Notes under the pieces: generated by a model
What the model was told of the DNA's origin: nothing
What the model saw: only the letters and a program-made list of their open reading frames with translations
The model's database searches: none
Made by a program: the position numbers and the translations under genes
Origin: Acanthacorydalis orientalis
Lineage: Eukaryota; Arthropoda; Insecta; Megaloptera; Corydalidae
Length of the DNA stretch: 64,000 nucleotides
NCBI GenBank assembly: GCA_034766995.1
Contig: CM068322.1
Coordinates: forward strand, 19,657,745 to 19,721,744
Direction of reading: 5' to 3'
Shown: positions 35,949-47,700 of the stretch, in pieces
How positions within the stretch are numbered: the stretch's first letter is position 1
Layout: each line of letters opens with the position of its first letter

Positions 35949-37718
35949 ACTCAGGTTATGTTGAAAAATAGATTGAATATTTATCTTTATTGGCTTATAT
36001 GTAATTTATTGTAAATTTTTCTGACGGTCTAAATCTTATTGGGTATATATTTCAGGTACCAAATGATCTCAAGTGTATAAACATGATCAGCAGTCATCGT
36101 TGATCAAGTATTTTAAATAAATTATCAAGACGAAGACCAATAAAACAATGCACGAACCACAAGTATAAAAACAGACAATTATAACATGAATGTCATTTAT
36201 TTAAATTCAAATTTAAAGAAAAAAAATCTTGCTTTATAAATTCCCTCGTACATTCTTTCAAATGTTTATTGAAATATAGAAGTGATTCTTTTCAACAATT
36301 TGTTCAACCTCTTTTTACAAGGAAGAATTAATATTATAAATATATTATTTAATAGATAAATAAGACATATTATATACTACTAATCTGTTCATACTGGAAA
36401 TTCTTATAAAGAAAAATATTTTTATTTAATTCATATAAAATAACTTGGGTTTTAACTATATTTATTTTTTTAAAATAAAATTGTTTTCCTAACCAGGTTT
36501 TAATGGTTAATTAATCGATAGTATTAAAATATAAAATTGGAATTTTCAAAGAAAAAACAGCTGTGTATAAAATTGTTAATATTTAATTATTTATTTTGTG
36601 AATGATAAAATATTATGAATGACAAAATATTTACAATTTTATGCATGACAAACTTGTTTATATAGAGTGGGTTTTTTATATGTTAATTAACACATTTATA
36701 ACATATAAATTAATTATTCTCAGTATAGAATATTTAATAACGTAATGTGTCTATTTAAATGGATTATTAAATAGCCAATAAAATTAAAAATGACAAGAGT
36801 TTAGGGAAAAAAGTATTTAATTTTTCATATATATTAAAAAACAAAAAATATTTGCACGTGTCCAATTATTTCAATCAGTTTCTTAACTTGATTAAAGAAT
36901 TTCTTGGAGGACAACACAGTTTGGTGGAATGTAAAGTAATAGAAAATAATAACGAACAAATTAAAATAAATAAACTAAATGAACAATAATTATAACCTGA
37001 TCAAAAACTGTTTATTATATGATTACAAATTTCTTATCGTTCAAAAGAAATATCAATGTTCAATCTTAAAGCCAACTTTCAGTATTTAAAATCGACAATC
37101 ACTTTTATGCAAAGATAAAACAATCTTACTATAAATAATTAGTTAATTATATGTATTAAAATGTTATGAAATCAAATGTGTAATTATTTGATTACAAAAC
37201 AAATATTTATTTCATTCGAAATAATCTTACCAATCAATTCTATTGTACTCGTATTTTGTTACACTTACCTAAAACAAAAAAGAAAAACATTATAAAAATA
37301 TGAATTTATTACAAAATATTTCTTAGAAACAGATTAAATATTAAAAAACACATTGATATGACGTTGTAAAAAAAACATTGATACAAAAATGCTGATAATA
37401 ATGACCGTGTACTTCTAACATGCATTCGTAAAAAAAATCACAGTTATTAGTATTTAATATTATACAAAACTCAAACTATAATTTTTATAAATAACTAACG
37501 TTGTATTCACTTTTTAGGAATCGAATATTTATTTAACTAAAATTGTAAAATTTTTGTAACATAAGAAAATCAAGAAATTGATTTATTGTAATTATCACAT
37601 ATTTTGTTTTAAAAAAAACTACACCATTTTACTTCACTTCTTAATTATTCATCTTATCGCAAATTTCATATCAAATTGGGATTCAACAAAATATATTAGG
37701 TACACAGGTCATAAAATA
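35949..37718. other. AT-rich non-coding stretch
   Basis: About 1.8 kb with no gene recognised. Just before copy D, ATATATTAGGTA occurs at about 37691 and again as ATATATTAGGTATAA at the element edge (37717). Confidence 0.45.
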
Positions 37719-38241
37719 TATTAGGTATAAAAATTAATTCTGTGTTTTTAAACGGAATCAGTCATAGCTCTGTTTCAAATTAAAATATTTTTTCGACGTT
37801 TTAGGATCTTGAAGTACCAACTTTAACTTTTAAAAACACTATATATTTTGGCCCAGCCATTGGCATAACTATACAAAACAATAGTGAACAGGATGACACG
37901 CCATCCTGTTCATTACTTTTTTACTGTTGTTTGTTGCTTTTCGCATTTTAGTTGAAATAAAATACTGTAGAAGCTGCGAAAATGATTTGTTCAGCTTTGT
38001 ACGAAGGTATTGTGATGCATAAAACATGCATAAAATGCTGAAACAGTGGAAGAGGTCCGAAAATCCATTAAGACTTCATTAACTCAAAGCCGCCATCTTT
38101 CTTTCGTCAAGGTATTCGTTAGCTAACCTACAGACGGAACAAAGTTATATAAAATAATGAGAGATATTTTGAGGATTGAAATTTTTCCGTAAACATTCAT
38201 TTTCTATAAAAAATAAACTGAATTAATTTGTATTCGGAATA
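37719..38241 (+). mobile_element. mariner deletion derivative (523-bp family), copy D
   Basis: The left terminus is TATTAGGTATAAAAATTAAT; the right is CTGAATTAATTTGTATTCGG. The N-terminal remnant has VEAAKMICSALYEGIVMHKT and the C-terminal region follows at once. A perfect hairpin at 37885-37912 (TGAACAGGATG, six-base loop, inverse) replaces sequence present in the other copies at the transposase start. Confidence 0.8.
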
Positions 38242-38622
38242 AATACTTAATTTTAGTTTTCAAATAAAAAAATGTTACCTTTACATTAAATTGACTTAGT
38301 TATTTTCAATTTATATGAATACAGTAACTAAAGTTAAAGCAATGCAAATATACACACGTGTAAGTATATATTTCCATCAAGTACATTTTCCACAATACAG
38401 GTTGCTATTTACAAATTCATATGTTTGTACTTTTATCAATATAGCAATAACCTATTTGATTGTATCATGACACGAAAGGACAGATTTTCTTAGTGATTAA
38501 AAGAGTTAAATATTCCAAAAGACCTTGTAAAGTATTTTATTGTGTATAGAAGTCAAAACGAAACTGAATATTCAGTGTATTTTTTCTATTATTAACATAA
38601 GTGTTTTTAATTCAAAATGGTA

Positions 38623-38628
<6 letters not shown>
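38242..38628. other. AT-rich non-coding stretch
   Basis: Nothing recognised. Confidence 0.5.

Positions 38629-38662
<34 letters not shown>
38629..38662. repeat. (TA)n microsatellite
   Basis: TA tract of about 34 bp. Confidence 0.9.
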
Positions 38663-38668
<6 letters not shown>

Positions 38669-38882
38669 TCATATCTTTCATTATATAGAACTGATTGTTT
38701 TTATAACCTAATGTTTAAAATAATATCGATTGTATTTTTAAAATTTTACAAAAAATCAATCAATGATCCAAAATAACATTTTAGATACAAGAAATATATT
38801 TATTATTTCCACTAGTATAAATTTATATTTCTATATTACGATAGCATCCACCTACTCACAATATTGATATGACATAAAAGAA

Positions 38883-38885
<3 letters not shown>

Positions 38886-38938
<53 letters not shown>
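38886..38938. repeat. (TA)n microsatellite
   Basis: Pure TA tract of about 53 bp. The minus-strand open frame across it (38836-39045) is a Tyr-Ile artefact. Confidence 0.95.
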
Positions 38939-38940
<2 letters not shown>

Positions 38941-39315
38941 ATTAAATGTCCACGTGCGGACAATACTAAAACGAATATAATGTAAGAAAAAAGAAGTATA
39001 AAAAAACATAACTGGTGTATAGAATCTGTAAGTATTTGAATTCACTGTTATATTTACTGTACGAATAAATTGAAAGCAGATGTCTGGTGTATATTGTTAA
39101 AAATACACATTTTTTATCAGGTTTTGGTAAACCAATAAATTTTTATATTTCGATAAGAATACTAGTTTATTGACTTCCTTGTTACACACACCTACAAAAA
39201 TGTTTTAGAAAATCTATTTCAAAACATATAAAAATACAAGTCTGTCCGAAAAAAGACACTTAATAACAAATGTACCGAGTTTATGTCTTTATTTCATACG
39301 AATATGTAATATATC

Positions 39316-39341
39316 GTGTGTGTATATATATATATATATAT
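39316..39341. repeat. (TG)n(TA)n microsatellite
   Basis: GTGTGTG passes into a short TA tract. Confidence 0.85.
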
Positions 39342-41019
39342 TTGTGTTTGTATATTTGCTTATATTGATTTTGAGTTTTTTGTATCATTTACTACTTACA
39401 ATATTTAATTATTATTCAAGGTAACATCAATCAGAAATAAAATATTTTAAAATGCTAATACTCACTACTTCAAAAAAGTGTGTACTCATTTTTAATCGCA
39501 AGATGCGATATATATTTTTTTATTGTAATACATATTGTCAATATGTACTTAATGTAGTTCATAACGGGGCAATGATTCTTTTATTCGATAGTGTCATTTC
39601 GAAGTACAAAGACTTGTAATTCAACATAAACTGAAAGTTGTGTGTCGGTATCGTTTTTGTAAAATTCCACTCACGATCTTCATCAAAACTATTCCAATCA
39701 ATTCGTCGCGGCTAATCTTCAAACAATTAGACAGACAACAGTAATTTATAAATAGTTTAAATACCAATAAATATATCATATCTAATTAGATATAAACATT
39801 ATAATTAAAAGTATTCCTCGCCCAGTAGAACAAATCACTGTAATGACTCAAATATGTTATTTTTTATATATGAAAAAACGAGATAAATCACAAATATCCA
39901 TCATATAGACGATCTGTTATAAAACACATTAAGGATCTAATCAAATATATTACTTTAATCAATATGTATTGTTTTTAATTCTTTTTATTTAAGACATTAT
40001 AGAACCTTATTAAAATAAAAACATATTAAATCTTTAATATGATAGTTTTTTAAGAAAAAGTTTCACTCTATGTCCAATATTAAATATCAACAAACATACA
40101 CCAATCAGTAATCCAACATGTTAGTCATCCGCCTATTATCTCATTAAAAATTGAAATGAAGACAATGGTAGGCCTTTGACAATTGTTTAGCTTCCAGTGC
40201 CAATGAGTGTAACTAAACTCTTCCCCAGTTACGCTTAATTATAATATATTCCTCACAGTGTTACAAAATGTAACATAGATTACTAAAAATGTATTTTATG
40301 ATGTAAAAAAAATGTAGAGTGTAATATCTGTGATATTTCAGAAATGCCATATGGGTTAATATTCTTACTATAATTTTAAATAGGATCATTTCGATTATAA
40401 AAAAAGAGTATTCAAAATAAAATTGGAATTAATAATTATTCAGTTCAATACTACATTACCCTGTGGTTAAAAAATGATAAACTTATATATCTTTATTTTT
40501 TGTTTCTTAGTTTTCCAAATACCTTCAAGTAGGATTTTGTTATAATTTCAATTTTTTTTTAAAAAAAACAGAAAACTATTCACAGTACTATTGAAATTCA
40601 TATTATAAATTCCATAGCCTTTATATATTATATAAAAAAATATTAAAGTATAGTTTTTACAGTAAAATTATTAAAGTTATAAAAATATAGTTGTATTCTA
40701 ATATTTTATAACAAATAAAAGATAATGCTTATCTATTTCTTTTATATTAAGAACTGATTGTAATTTTTACTCTATAAATGAATAAAAATAAAATTTATTT
40801 TTTTTCTTCACAAGTGATTTTTAAAGAACCAATTATATTTACAAATCAAAAGATAAGTATGTGAAATGATGTAAAAAAAAAATTAAAAAATAATAAAAGA
40901 CGTTCATTTTTCGTTTAGATACTAAATTTGACTTATCAGTTAATTTATTTATCAAATGAAATTTAACTTGCTTTCAGAAAAAAAATGATTTATAAATTAA
41001 TTTATTACTCTGCAAGAAA
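39342..41019. other. AT-rich non-coding stretch
   Basis: No gene recognised. Less AT-rich patches at 39640-39720 and 40090-40250 show no motif I can name. Confidence 0.5.
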
Positions 41020-41128
41020 CTACCAAAAATCTGATTCAATATTTGATTATTGGTCATTTTTATTGTCGTTTATATACATTTCGATTGCAAGTTAACATCT
41101 TCAGAGCGCTAAGATACAAAAAATCTAT
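41020..41128. repeat. Foldback repeat, copy 8 (left arm)
   Basis: ACCAAAAATCTGATTCAATA, TTGATTATTGGTCATTTTTA, TATACATTTCGATTGCAAGT and TCTTCAGAGCGCTAAGATAC follow the family left-arm order. The right arm is replaced by a tandem duplication, but outer sequence GGTGAATTTAAGTACAATGC appears at about 41265, as in copies 5 and 13. Confidence 0.6.
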
Positions 41129-41140
41129 TTTCAATACTTA

Positions 41141-41258
41141 TCTGTATACTAAGCAATAATTAAAATGGTTTTATTTGTATCTTTAAGGTTTGTACAAGAA
41201 TGAAAATTCAATCTGTACACTAAGCAATAATTAAAACGGTTTTAATTCGTACAAGAAT
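41141..41258. repeat. Tandem duplication, unit ~50-70 bp
   Basis: TCTGTATACTAAGCAATAAT through GTACAAGAATG (41141-41202) is repeated at 41212-41258 with a shortened interior. Confidence 0.8.
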
Positions 41259-41299
41259 GTTCATGAAGGTGAATTTAAGTACAATGCCAAAACCTATTT

Positions 41300-42129
41300 G
41301 ATACAACGTTAATATCAATAAGTTTCTGATATTTTCATATCAAGTTTTAAATAAAAAGTTCTATTAATGTCTAAATAATTACTGAACAAAAATAATAATA
41401 AAAATATTAATGTGAAAAAAGGTTATTCTGATTAATTAGAATATTATATAAAATTATTCTTAAATAATTTTAAATTATTAATCGCTTTCAATACACTACA
41501 CGTGTTTAAGACATGAAAAACGAATTTTTTAATTAATTATTTCTTTTAATGTATACACTTTCGAAATTAATCATTAGCAATGTGTTTCATGTAGATGACG
41601 CGTACGTTTTAAGCCTCGTCTTAAACCGTTCACTGATCATTTTATGTACACTTGAAACCGTATTTCAATAAAATAACTACTTGAAAGCAATTTAATTAAG
41701 CAAGAAGTTCAACAATTCCCGGTTGAAAATAAAATAAACAGTAATAAAACGGAGCAGGTAATTTGAAGCGCTTTCTGACGATGACGAATGCACATAATGC
41801 AGTTCACTGATTTACAATTCTTGATTAATGTCTTCGGAATCAATGAAGGTTGACAGCTAAGAGTTATGAATCATGAAGTCGTACACAAAAATGGCATCCT
41901 GTTCAACATTATGCGTAATCACAAACATCTGTACTCATATTGTGTGAAATATACGAAATCTATTGTTTCTTTTTTTTTAAATTCAAAGAATTGTATTCGA
42001 GCAGTCATGTATATAAACATTGCTCAATTTCATTACATCTAACGATCTCATAACAACATTAATTGCAGTTTAAAGAACATAAACGAGCTGAAAGTATTTT
42101 TTGTTCAATTAATCTTAATATAATAGTCT
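41300..42129. other. Non-coding stretch, less AT-rich at 41580-42060
   Basis: Contains GATGACGCGTACGTTTTAAG near 41594 and CTGACGATGACGAATGCAC near 41775. No frame or element recognised. Confidence 0.4.
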
Positions 42130-42130
42130 G

Positions 42131-42202
<72 letters not shown>

Positions 42203-42206
42203 AAAG
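42130..42206. repeat. (TA)n(GA)n microsatellite
   Basis: About 27 bp of TA followed by about 50 bp of GA with one CA interruption. The overlapping plus-strand frame (Tyr-Ile, then Arg-Glu runs) is an artefact. Confidence 0.95.
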
Positions 42207-42530
42207 AGGATGGAATATTCATACAAAAGGCTAAAAATTGATTTTTTATGAAGCTATTTTTTGGACTAATTTAATTATTCTTAATCATTACCGTTTTTTA
42301 ATCTTTCGAAAAATTTTCACTAAAGTTTTCAAATAAGAAAAATTAATTGTCATTGAGTACTAAGAATATGATGAGACAAAAAAAAAACACGAAAAGTTTG
42401 TAGTTTGAAATGAACTTGCAACTTATATAGAGCTGATCTAAACAAGCTTCTTCGATGAATTGAAATTAAACGGTAACGTAATGAGACAATACTTCCAGTA
42501 CTTTTTAGATTAAAGACGCTATCTTTTCAA

Positions 42531-42551
42531 ATATATATATATATATATATA
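42531..42551. repeat. (TA)n microsatellite
   Basis: Short TA tract. Confidence 0.85.
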
Positions 42552-43013
42552 ATATTTTCTGAGATGCTAAAACAATTTTCTTAAATATTAACCAAAGAAG
42601 ACGTCATCTTGGGGATCTATTACATTTGATTGATGAATATAATGTGTTCTATGATGACTGAGAAAGAAAAACATGATCTTAGTAAAAAAAAAACCATATC
42701 CACAAGCGAATGATTACAGTTTTCTTAAATTTTAAATCTAAATTGGATGACTCAAATTTCTGTTTATTATTAATTGTTAAAATCCAAAGTTAATATCATT
42801 TTTTAATAATTATAAAAAATATAAATAAGTATAATAGCGTAAATATAAAAATTATTTTCATTTCAATTATTTTTTATAATAATTTTTGTTTTCGCATATA
42901 TTTATTCCTTCTATTATTTGTTCTCTTTCTACATGAGAACATAAAATAATACAGTAACATAAAAATATATTGCAGTATGTAGAGACAAAATCATATGAAA
43001 ATATTTAAAACCA
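42552..43013. other. AT-rich non-coding stretch
   Basis: Nothing recognised. Confidence 0.5.
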
Positions 43014-43029
43014 CTATATATATTATATA

Positions 43030-43078
<49 letters not shown>
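43014..43078. repeat. (TA)n tract with TTA interruptions
   Basis: TA tract of about 65 bp broken by TATTATA twice near its start. Confidence 0.9.
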
Positions 43079-43079
<1 letters not shown>

Positions 43080-43344
43080 TTATGTTGATTAAATTAAAAA
43101 TAAATATATGTACAATAGGACTTCATTCCATTTGTTGTGCATACATAAAGTACGTAATAGCTTTGTTCGCAAATAAGGTTTCATTTTTTTGCAAAGTTAT
43201 AAAAATATTTTAACTGTAAAGAAACTTATTTTTCCCAGTTTCAGTTCTTTATTCGTTTGACACAGACTTCAATGAAAAGTATTTCATTGAGGACAATTTG
43301 GGAATACGTATAAAATTATTTTTTTTCTTTGTGCACATAAATTG

Positions 43345-43387
43345 ATATATATATATATATATATATATATAATGTATACATGTATAC

Positions 43388-43471
<84 letters not shown>

Positions 43472-43488
43472 AGTATGTATGTATACAT
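43345..43488. repeat. Compound TA tract
   Basis: Three TA blocks separated by AATGTATACATGTATACATA and AAATATGTA, ending in GTATGAGTATGTATG. The three minus-strand frames here are Tyr-Ile artefacts. Confidence 0.95.
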
Positions 43489-44199
43489 GAACACAGAGGA
43501 CTATTGAAATAAATCTTATATGAAAATAATATATTTTCAATGTGCGAAATCTTTAAAACGTTAATTTCCTGGTTGAACATGTGTATAAAACTCGTCTAAT
43601 ATATTCTATTAAATTTCCAAAAGCAATTTTATTTACTCTTTATATCAAATTAAAATTTAGGTTCATATTAAAACATACTTTTAATTTCAAACAGTTTTAT
43701 GATGAGTCAAACAGCTCTTACTATAAAAAAAATAATTTAAATATATTTCCCATTACTTTTTTTAACAAATGCACTAAATCCCTTCTTATGAAATTAGTTG
43801 TTATATTATCACAAAAATTAATTTTTAAAAAACCGTTTAGTTTTAAAAATATGTTATTTTTTTAACCCAATTTAAGTTTTGCACAAAAGTGTCATAAAAT
43901 ATATAATTCCTCCTCATTAATAGATAATTCAATCGATTGACATTTTTATTCTTAGAAATAAGATTTGCAAATTCTATAATAAAATATTCTTAATATTAAA
44001 TATTTAAATTTTATTTAACAGTATACAGATGTATAGAATGAATAGAAAAACAGATAAAAGAAAAAAAATTAATTCAGTGATATATTTGAAATTCATTTCA
44101 ATGCTACAGGTACGTTAATCGACGATTTGTAAATCGATTACATTTGGTAGAATCAAATTTCACAAATTATTTTTTTATCATACAAGAAAGATTTGTTTT

Positions 44200-44202
<3 letters not shown>
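43489..44202. other. AT-rich non-coding stretch
   Basis: A 94-codon plus-strand frame with ATG (43581-43865) is Lys/Phe/Ile/Asn-rich, as expected from random AT sequence, and has no motif. I do not call it a gene. Confidence 0.5.

Positions 44203-44242
<40 letters not shown>
44203..44242. repeat. (TA)n microsatellite
   Basis: TA tract of about 40 bp, directly before foldback copy 9. Confidence 0.9.
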
Positions 44243-44243
<1 letters not shown>

Positions 44244-44247
44244 CTCT

Positions 44248-44385
44248 TTAAATTAGCACTCTATAGATGATACCCAGCGATATGTGCAAAAGTAACAATT
44301 AAAAATTATCAATAATTAATTATTGAACATTTTTGATGGAGAAACAGTGTGGTTTGTGGTATACATCGATTAATTGCGAACGACT
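44248..44385. repeat. Foldback repeat, copy 9 (right arm)
   Basis: AGCACTCTATAGATGATACC, AGCGATATGTGCAAAAGTAA, AAAATTATCAATAATTAATT, ATTGAACATTTTTGATGGAG and GTGTGGTTTGTGG follow the family right arm. The left arm is missing and the TA tract stands in its place. Confidence 0.65.
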
Positions 44386-44800
44386 GCATTTGAAAATTAA
44401 TATTATATTGAAAATGATTCTTTCCTGAATAGAATAGAAATAATAACAAAACCTACTGCTTTTTCATAAAAAACATGTTTTTGAAATCGAATATCTAATA
44501 TTTTAATTCATTCGATATTACAAAAATAGCTTAAAATTTAACAAGAATGAAGTATTTATATATTCATCAAATTTCTCGGTATTGTACAAGTCAACCATAA
44601 TTATGGAATATTGCGTGAATGAAAACTATTTTTGATAAATAGTGTCTGTTTTATATAAATATGTTGTATACTGTAGTTAAATTAAATTTGATGTTCATTT
44701 TAAACGTAGCACATTAAAAAAAATAGTAGTAAATATCAAAATAATATAATTGTAACCTATTTTCTATGAATTTTATTCTTTATATTACAGAAAAATTAAC

Positions 44801-44803
<3 letters not shown>

Positions 44804-44842
<39 letters not shown>
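44804..44842. repeat. (TA)n microsatellite
   Basis: TA tract of about 39 bp. Confidence 0.9.
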
Positions 44843-44843
<1 letters not shown>

Positions 44844-45804
44844 CAGAGTTCATTGAAATAAAACTCAATAAAGTTAAATTTAAATTCAATGAAGTTTGAA
44901 ATAAGTACTATAATATAAGAAATTCTATTTCGAATTTCGGGCATACCTTTTTAATAAAAATATCTCGAAAACCTCCATTTAATAAAACAAACCCACTAAT
45001 TTAATTCAATTAAGTAGTATGTAAATTATACAATTTTTATCCACATTTCAGTTATTATTATGTAAAACACAAAATTAACTAAAGAACATGTTTCCAAACT
45101 ATTTAATATATATTCCGTATTTCATAAATATAAATTGTGTCTTAGTATTATACGTAAAGTTTATGAAATATTGGTGTTTTCAAAGACACTCGGATGTGAG
45201 TAAAATGTCTGGAATTAAATTCATCTACGAGCGCTTGCTTGCTCGTTGCGTACGAACGATAGTGGTTAAAGAATTTCGTGTATCACATTTGGAACACACA
45301 AAAGAGTTGAGCTTTTCTTTGAAGTCATTGCAAATATTTTAGCTAAAAATATTCAGAAATTCGTAGCTAAATAGAAACTGACAGAATCTAATTATAACTT
45401 CGAAACGAACGGATATTTTGTTATGATAAGATCATTAAATATGTATAAGAACTGAAAATATCTCAGTTTTCATAGAAAATGTATAAGAGAATCAGATTAT
45501 TATGGAAATGTTCCAAAAAATTATTTCAATATTTCTATATCGGTTTTTCTTACTAAATAAAACTTAAAATCATCTGTGCCAGTGCTCGAGAATTGAAAAA
45601 AAATACATAAAACTGAATGAAAACGTTGAAAGTTTGTAACTGCGTTATAAAGTTTTATGTAATGTTTAAATTTTCTTTCGATGTAAAAGTTTTTTAAAGA
45701 TATAATTAACTATTACAAAAATAAATATTTTTTACTTAATAATTTTAATCTTTTTTCTCTTAATAATAGCGCTATTTTCATTAGACCATTCTCATTATAA
45801 ACGA

Positions 45805-45806
<2 letters not shown>
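44843..45806. other. AT-rich stretch with an unassigned frame
   Basis: An 84-codon plus-strand frame with ATG (45088-45342) includes ERLLARCVRTIVVKEFRVSH, which lies in a less AT-rich patch. I recognise no protein family and there is no gene context. Low-probability exon candidate. Confidence 0.25.

Positions 45807-45857
<51 letters not shown>
45807..45857. repeat. (TA)n microsatellite
   Basis: TA tract of about 51 bp. Confidence 0.95.
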
Positions 45858-46071
45858 TCTATATTTGAAATTATTTACAAACTATAATATTTTTTTATAT
45901 AAAAAGAAAAAAGTGTAATTTTTCATGACAATCGCTGTATTAAGAATCAATAAAAGTTCAGATTTAGATCTCAGATCTCATACTCGTAAATCAATAAATT
46001 TGATGCCATTTTGCTATATTTTCACTACATTTAGAATATAAAATTATTAAAACAAATATTTATAGTATATT

Positions 46072-46645
46072 TATTAGATTAGTAGAAAAATAATTGCTGT
46101 TTATGACCTTCAAATTCATATATATTTTAAGCTTTTTTGATTTTCCTAGTTGTTTTAAATGATCCAGAACTAATGGATCACAAAAGCCTAAGTTTTGTGC
46201 AAGCTCTCGAATTGTTGTGCGTGATTTTGAGTTTTCTAACACCTTCAGTTGCTCGTTAAGAACTGACGAAGGACTCCCGCGACCTGCTTCATCTTCAAGG
46301 CTCTAGACCCCAGCACGAAATTTTTGGAACCACTACTGGACTGTACGTTCCATAATAGTATTCACACCAAAAGAATCGTTTAGTTTACACTTTCTACTGC
46401 TTTACCACTCGTTTTGAACTCATACAAAAAAATACTTTGATTTGTTTCATTTCTATCTTTAATTCAACAGCCTAATTTGAAACAAAATTAATAATAAAAC
46501 CAAAGTTAATGTTACCAAAATATTGGCCCAAGAATGAACTTTAAAATGATATTAACATCAAATCGATGAAATGATACTTTCATTGAAAAAATACGGTTAG
46601 AATACAGAAAACAAAAATCGCAAATATTTTCCTACCAACCTAATA
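46072..46645 (-). mobile_element. Cecropia-type mariner deletion derivative, copy 1
   Basis: A 570-bp element (46074-46643) flanked by TA at 46072-46073 and 46644-46645. The ends are TTAGATTAGTAGAAAAATAA on the left and TTAGGTTGGTAGGAAAATAT on the right (minus strand), the TTAGGTTGGTnnnAAAnTAATTGCGG terminus of cecropia-subfamily mariners. The minus strand keeps the 5' region and the N-terminal DNA-binding domain of the transposase (46097-46450). Everything from about residue 110 to the 3' terminal repeat is deleted. Confidence 0.9.
46097..46450 (-). pseudogene. mariner transposase N-terminal domain remnant
   Basis: Opens at an ATG (46448-46450) with MKQIKVFF and, one base out of frame, a YEFK-type motif. 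Later comes TIRELAQNLGFCDPLVLDHL and KQLGKSKKL, the second helix-turn-helix of cecropia-type mariners (family pattern R-T-T-x-R-E-L-A, then H-L-K-x-I-G-K). It then runs into the terminal repeat. No catalytic domain. The minus-strand open frame at 46060-46242 is its still readable end. Confidence 0.85.
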
Positions 46646-47393
46646 CAAACATCGTAAATTTCAGTTCAAATTATACCAATTTTTAATTTAATTTATTAAC
46701 TATTTCTAAATAAGTATACTGTTTTACCTTGTTTATGTCTGAATTTATATTTTTCTTATAACGCTTTCAACTTTAAAACTCATTAATTAATGTACACTTT
46801 TAATTTAATGAAAACATAGCAAATTTCTATATTTAACTTAGAAAGCAATAGTGAAAAAAGTATAATTATTATTTGATTGAAACCACTTGAAAAATATTTT
46901 CCTTGTAAATATTGTTTACATTTCTTATTGATAAGATAAAATCATTCTAATTAAACAAACGTTACAAACTAAAGTTCAATGAAACATTAAATAAAGAACA
47001 AGAGCAAAAAACTATAAGTAAATAATTACAAGTCACAAAAAACTTTTTACTAAACACAACAAACAAACTGAATCTGTTACAGATGCTGCTCTAAAACACA
47101 AAAACTTTCATTTAAATGTTTTTCTTGTAAATATTTTGATTAGAAGTGTTTCAGTGTAAACAAGTAAAAAATGACGCATTGAACAAGAAACTGCTTCTCT
47201 ATTATTGATTTTACACTTTGAAATGCATACTGAATAATAGAAATAGGTCAAGAACCGCTCTGCAAAACATTACATAGTTGCGTGTAGATAAATTTGCAAT
47301 AAACTTATAATTAGTTTAAAAAACACATAATAAATACTTTCAAATGTCGTTTTACTTTAGATTGAAAATTTATACTTTTTATGTTTTCTTTAA
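46646..47393. other. AT-rich non-coding stretch
   Basis: Nothing recognised. Confidence 0.5.
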
Positions 47394-47412
47394 ATATATA
47401 TATATATATATA
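47394..47412. repeat. (TA)n microsatellite
   Basis: Short TA tract at the edge of the G+C-richer island. Confidence 0.85.
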
Positions 47413-47435
47413 AGGAAACTGTAGAATACATTTAA

Positions 47436-47700
47436 TTCGACACTTTCCGTCATGCGACAAAATAATTTATAGTGACGTCAAAAAAACTGATCATCACAGA
47501 CGCCGAAGGGAGTTTTCCGTCATCCCATGACAAAGACGTGAAAAAATATATCAAAGTTAGTCGAAACGAGTACGATATATCGTTGTCTGTTTACAGTTAA
47601 TATATTGCAGAATGTCTGGGGAGCAGACGACTCATGAGACAGACGTCTGACGTATTTGTTCTCCCTGTGTCATACGAAATTAATTCCCGAGAGTTTTAAT
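47436..47700. promoter_or_regulatory. G+C-richer island with CRE palindrome
   Basis: About 265 bp clearly richer in G+C and CpG than the flanks, unique, with no frame. It contains a perfect TGACGTCA (47473-47480), the consensus cAMP-response element bound by CREB/ATF-type bZIP proteins. Further elements are CTTTCCGTCATGCGAC and GTTTTCCGTCATCCCATGAC as a near-repeat (47443 and 47512), GACTCATGAG near 47630 and AGACGTCTGACG near 47641. Candidate enhancer or promoter fragment; no adjacent gene is visible. Confidence 0.35.

Noticed and set aside
42063..42251. Plus-strand frame with an Arg-Glu repeat
   Set aside because: The Arg-Glu run is a (GA)n microsatellite and the preceding Tyr-Ile run is (TA)n.
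43249..43580. Three overlapping minus-strand open frames
   Set aside because: They are readings of a compound TA tract in different frames; low-complexity artefacts.
43581..43865. 94-codon plus-strand frame with ATG as a gene
   Set aside because: Composition is that expected from translated AT-rich DNA, with no motif, no splice context and no relation to neighbours.
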